The position numbers and the translations under genes are program-made. 64,000 bases of DNA from Xenorhabdus thuongxuanensis (lineage in GTDB: Bacteria; Pseudomonadota; Gammaproteobacteria; Enterobacterales; Enterobacteriaceae), in contig NZ_MKGR01000003.1 of the NCBI RefSeq assembly GCF_001908095.1, positions 126,081 through 190,080 of the forward strand, in the 5' to 3' direction. A model generated the notes under the pieces. It ran no database searches and was not told where the DNA came from. It was given only the letters and a program-made list of their open reading frames with translations. Within the stretch, counting starts at the first letter, position 1, and every line of letters starts with the position of its first letter. This document shows positions 63,479 through 64,000 of the stretch, in pieces.

Positions 63479-63772
63479 ATGTTCAAGAATTTATTAACAG
63501 CTGGGGCGTTAACAACAGTATTGTTCGGAGGAATTGGGAGTGCATTAGCGGCAAGTTGTCCTTCTGAAACACCCCAACCTCCTTCCGGATCTAACCAGAA
63601 GTGGGAAAGATATGTTGTTAATCCTAAAAATAATTTTTCCAATGTATTTGAGCAAAAATATAATGGTAAAAAGATTACATGGTATTTAAAATTTAAATCA
63701 CGTGATAACGCTTGTTTATATAAAGGAAAAAGTAACGCTTACTATGCTCGTTATGAAGGTAGGTTAAATTAA
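63479..63772 (+). CDS. Small secreted protein with two cysteines
   Basis: A 97-residue protein begins at the ATG at 63479, seven bases after AGGAG; an ATG two codons upstream is less well spaced. Residues 1-26 are a signal peptide (hydrophobic LLTAGALTTVLFGGIGSALA then A-S). The mature 71 residues contain two cysteines (SCPSETPQPP and DNACLYKGKS), able to form one disulfide, with many basic and aromatic residues (YVVNPKNNF, KITWYLKFKS). I do not recognise the family. Its position opposite a tripartite exporter suggests an exported effector, toxin or peptide, or a sensor partner. Confidence 0.65.
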   Translation: MFKNLLTAGALTTVLFGGIGSALAASCPSETPQPPSGSNQKWERYVVNPKNNFSNVFEQKYNGKKITWYLKFKSRDNACLYKGKSNAYYARYEGRLN

Positions 63773-63817
63773 AGATCTATCGAAAAATATTTTATTGTGA
63801 TCTTTCAGGATACTGAC

Positions 63818-63843
63818 AAACCTCGTTAAAAATAACGAGGTTT
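63818..63843 (+). terminator. Terminator after the small secreted protein gene
   Basis: An 11-bp perfect stem, AAACCTCGTTA / TAACGAGGTTT, with a 4-nt A loop lies about 45 bp past the stop. A T-run follows (GCGCTTTTATT). Confidence 0.85.
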
Positions 63844-63899
63844 GCGCTTTTATTATGGCTTTAGCCAGTTTAAGATGCGTTAGCTTCTTAAACATAAAA

Positions 63900-63918
63900 C
63901 CACCCGCTATGCGGGTGG
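63900..63918 (+). repeat. Hairpin resembling an IS200/IS605 element end
   Basis: The palindrome CCACCCGC / GCGGGTGG with a 3-nt loop stands in an AT-rich flank, preceded by AA. Its sequence and size recall the subterminal hairpins of IS200/IS605 elements, such as those at 49973 and 50509. The rest of the window (about 80 bp) shows no transposase start, so the call rests on the hairpin alone. Confidence 0.35.
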
Positions 63919-64000
63919 AGTTCAAGGGTTATACCAAGAAAAACACCTTTCCGTTACGATATAGATGTTCAAGCTAATATACGTAACTTAAATAAGGAAA

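Noticed and set aside
1..64000. tRNA, rRNA or CRISPR repeats
   Set aside because: I scanned for cloverleaf-like tracts with a CCA end and for regularly spaced repeats and saw none that I could support. A dedicated search with tRNAscan-SE or a CRISPR finder would settle it.

Overview
The window looks like a stretch of an enterobacterial chromosome of the Photorhabdus/Xenorhabdus type. It has an AT-rich background, enteric core genes, many insertion-worn accessory genes and insect-pathogen style secreted proteases. It covers the replication terminus. Two landmarks show this: a tus gene with a Ter-like site in its own promoter (about 6.05 kb), and a 28-bp dif-like site (25892-25919), where XerC/XerD would resolve chromosome dimers. 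The backbone genes add, ydgA, manA, fumC, tus, ynfM, ynfL, mlc remnant, bioD2, ynfD and ydfG keep the order recalled for E. coli between add and dif. fnr and uspE, also terminus-proximal in E. coli, reappear near 54-56 kb. Genus-level assignment is inference.

Layout. 0-12 kb: conserved terminus backbone. 12.1-15.7 kb: a minus-strand cluster of a phosphatidylserine-decarboxylase-like enzyme, a DDAH/arginine-dihydrolase-type pentein and an ABC exporter, which reads as a small amino-acid-derived metabolite pathway. 16.5-23.7 kb: a plus-strand, visibly more GC-rich amine catabolism island (aldehyde dehydrogenase, duplicated NTF2-like protein, GntR/FCD regulator, soluble cache sensor, class III aminotransferase, DUF805, Tat-exported FAD amine oxidase). 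The two clusters diverge from an 815-bp AT-rich gap holding a CRP-like site inside a larger inverted repeat. 24-26 kb: dif and its flank, with PEP-mutase and ada genes that each carry an in-frame internal deletion.

26-50 kb is accessory and heavily decayed. It includes a FAD/NUDIX/HAD operon with a divergent TetR, an Old Yellow Enzyme, DMT and MFS transporters, a DUF2946 plus TonB copper-receptor pair, a broken subtilisin autotransporter beside an intact trypsin-like protease, two SAM methyltransferases and an intradiol dioxygenase. About ten genes here and just upstream are truncated, deleted or frameshifted (mlc, PEP mutase, ada, grpB-like, a LysR gene, two MFS genes, the autotransporter, a LysE gene and an RlmN-like gene). 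An IS200/IS605-family element sits inside the RlmN-like remnant at 50 kb.

50.7-64 kb: a tyrosine-decarboxylase-like enzyme, an orphan DmsC-like membrane anchor, fnr, uspE, a DMT transporter, a lone tyrosine recombinase, and a four-gene MacB-type ABC/HlyD/TolC export operon diverging from a small secreted cysteine-containing protein. The window closes on a hairpin resembling an IS200/IS605 end. No tRNA, rRNA or CRISPR array was recognised. Homology statements come from recognising sequence patterns, not from a database search.
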